From an uncultured Pseudomonadota bacterium (GTDB taxonomy: Bacteria; Pseudomonadota; Alphaproteobacteria; Rs-D84): DNA of 42,146 bases. Each line of letters begins with the position of its first letter. The first letter of the stretch is position 1. Both the position numbers and the translations under genes were made by a program. Shown here piece after piece: positions 41,066-42,146 of the stretch. The notes under the pieces were generated by a model, which ran no database searches, was not told the origin of the DNA, and saw nothing but the letters and a program-made list of their open reading frames with translations. The stretch is taken from assembly GCA_902787305.1 (NCBI GenBank), contig CADAFS010000010.1:1-42146 (forward strand), given 5' to 3'.

Positions 41066-42146
41066 TTATTGATTCTGGGCGGGTTGGTTTTGTGGAATAT
41101 AAACACTGGTGTTATATGTTGTGTCCGGCCAATTTTCTTCTACGGGAGTGGCCAGTGGGTAATAAACCGTGACCGGTGTACCTGCGGCGTATTGACGCGC
41201 CAAAAACGCCTTGATTTTTGTGGTTGCAGACCGAACGGTTTCTGCGGTGTAATCTGTGATGCCTAAAATTTCATTTGCTGTATTCAAATGGATTTGTATT
41301 CCTCCAGTGCTATCAGAATTTAAAGCGAATTCATTAGGATGGCCGTATTCCGACCAAATTGATCGAGTAGTAGATAAGGCATATTGATTAGAATATCCTG
41401 TTCCAGAGGCAAATCGTCCGTTTGAAACCATAAAATACCCATCGGTTGCATCGGGTTTGATGTAATTATTATTCCCGGTTGAAAGCACTTGTATATTTTC
41501 CGTTCCATCAAACACCTTTACACCGACACGTCTTGTGATTTTATGTGTTGTTGCATCGTATGAATCGGCATAGCTCCCCACTTTTCGCAAAATCATATCA
41601 CCCTGATGATAAAACACCGGATCAATCGGATTCGTTGGTGTTGGTGTGCCGTTTTGATATCCGGTGCCCGTTGCAGATATATAATTCACCGTTGTGCCAT
41701 TATAATCATTATCAATACTCCATAACCAACATTGGTTGGATACTGGGTCGCGGTCTGCACACACAAATTCATTATTCAATCCGTTACGCAACGCCGCGTT
41801 AAATGTTGATGCCTGTATCAGGTTATCGCTCTGTGCCGCGTATGTGCCGCTGTCTTGATATATCCCCTTTTGACCAAGTGTCCCCGGTGTGCCGGTATAC
41901 GTCACAACAGTATTCGTATTTGCCGCACCGATTTCATCTTGTTTGTTTTCTAATCCCGTGTTCACCGCACTTACCGTTGGCAGGCCATTATCACTTGTAC
42001 TTGTTCCCAAACTTTCTTTTACATCACGTGGTAAATTTCCACCCGCAACATTTGTAAATGTCATCGCCTTGCCATCGTTCGCACCGAACTTATCCTGACG
42101 CGTGTTCAGTTCATCCGTCACATACTTTAACGATGTCACCGTGCTT
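41066..42146 (-). CDS. Repetitive surface or fibre-like protein, 5' end outside window
   Basis: At least 360 residues; the frame is open to the window edge, so the true start lies beyond it. The visible N-terminal part repeats an L-N-x-R/K-Q-D-K/E-F/I-G-A element (ELNTRQDKFGAND, then GLENKQDEIGAAN), each followed by a Thr/Gly-rich strand segment (TFTNVAGGNLP, VTYTGTPGTLG). The pattern resembles trimeric fibre or tail-fibre shafts. The C-terminal ~220 residues form a beta-rich domain (FVCADRDPVSNQCWLWSID, IHLNTANEILGITDYTAE) ending in Pro/Asn/Gln. No phage genes are nearby, so a surface adhesin is as likely as a prophage remnant. Family not identified. Confidence 0.55.
   Translation of the reverse strand, partial: STVTSLKYVTDELNTRQDKFGANDGKAMTFTNVAGGNLPRDVKESLGTSTSDNGLPTVSAVNTGLENKQDEIGAANTNTVVTYTGTPGTLGQKGIYQDSGTYAAQSDNLIQASTFNAALRNGLNNEFVCADRDPVSNQCWLWSIDNDYNGTTVNYISATGTGYQNGTPTPTNPIDPVFYHQGDMILRKVGSYADSYDATTHKITRRVGVKVFDGTENIQVLSTGNNNYIKPDATDGYFMVSNGRFASGTGYSNQYALSTTRSIWSEYGHPNEFALNSDSTGGIQIHLNTANEILGITDYTAETVRSATTKIKAFLARQYAAGTPVTVYYPLATPVEENWPDTTYNTSVYIPQNQPAQNQ

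Noticed and set aside
41066-42146. Prophage tail-fibre assignment for the right-edge gene
   Set aside because: The repeats are fibre-like, but no other phage gene is in view; left as surface or fibre-like.

Overview
The window is 42 kb of a bacterial chromosome. The ribosomal and elongation-factor genes look alphaproteobacterial: a joined str-S10-spc cluster, an S14 lacking zinc ligands, L17 with a long Lys/Ala tail, and a Gram-negative outer-membrane repertoire. Moderate GC, many TTG starts, Cys-rich secreted proteins and abundant small palindromic repeats suggest an uncultured, possibly host-associated member of the class. That placement is inference; no 16S rRNA gene lies in the window.

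Left third (1-16.9 kb), accessory and envelope-directed. Contents: a DUF1015 gene; two tandem paralogous unknowns (minus strand); a 1208-residue autotransporter-like protein (signal peptide, ankyrin-like segment, membrane segment, Gly linker, degenerate subtilase-like passenger, C-terminal beta-barrel); and a single-pass protein with a Pro/Lys/Glu-rich stalk. These are followed by three plus-strand transcription units for secreted Cys-rich proteins (7174-9563, 11326-13785, 13955-16906). These proteins share a repeating C-x6-C helical motif, often completed as C-x6-C-x4/6-C-G-x2-[FY]-x2-C. I regard this family as the best candidate for an undescribed system. One member ends in a poly-G tract whose contraction by one base would extend the protein by 17 residues.

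Middle (17-21 kb). rpoA and rplQ are on the plus strand under their own promoter, facing away from the rest of the ribosomal cluster. Between rplQ and rpsK lie a 493-residue Cys-rich secreted protein (minus strand) and dense repeats, including a 53-bp direct repeat on both sides of that gene. This looks like a repeat-associated breakage of the alpha operon.

Right-centre (20.9-38.1 kb). One long minus-strand superoperon: rpsL-rpsG-fusA-tuf-rpsJ-rplC-rplD-rplW-rplB-rpsS-rplV-rpsC-rplP-rpmC-rpsQ-rplN-[lipoprotein]-rplX-rplE-rpsN-rpsH-rplF-rplR-rpsE-rpmD-rplO-secY-rpsM-rpsK. It starts at a strong promoter near 38133-38110 and ends at a hairpin near 20926-20951. A small putative lipoprotein gene has been inserted between rplN and rplX, which is unusual in such a conserved operon.

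Right end (38.2-42.1 kb). A class II fructose-bisphosphate aldolase (plus), convergent with efp (minus) across a 101-bp palindrome. Next come an outer-membrane barrel-like protein (minus) and the 3' part of a large repetitive surface or fibre-like gene that runs off the window.

Intergenic space carries at least four dispersed repeat families: A, ~120-165 bp nested palindromes; B, paired TACCG hairpins; C, a 71-bp unit; D, a 45-bp unit. A recurring CTAACACTAAC-like word also occurs. No tRNA, rRNA, CRISPR array or intact transposase was found.
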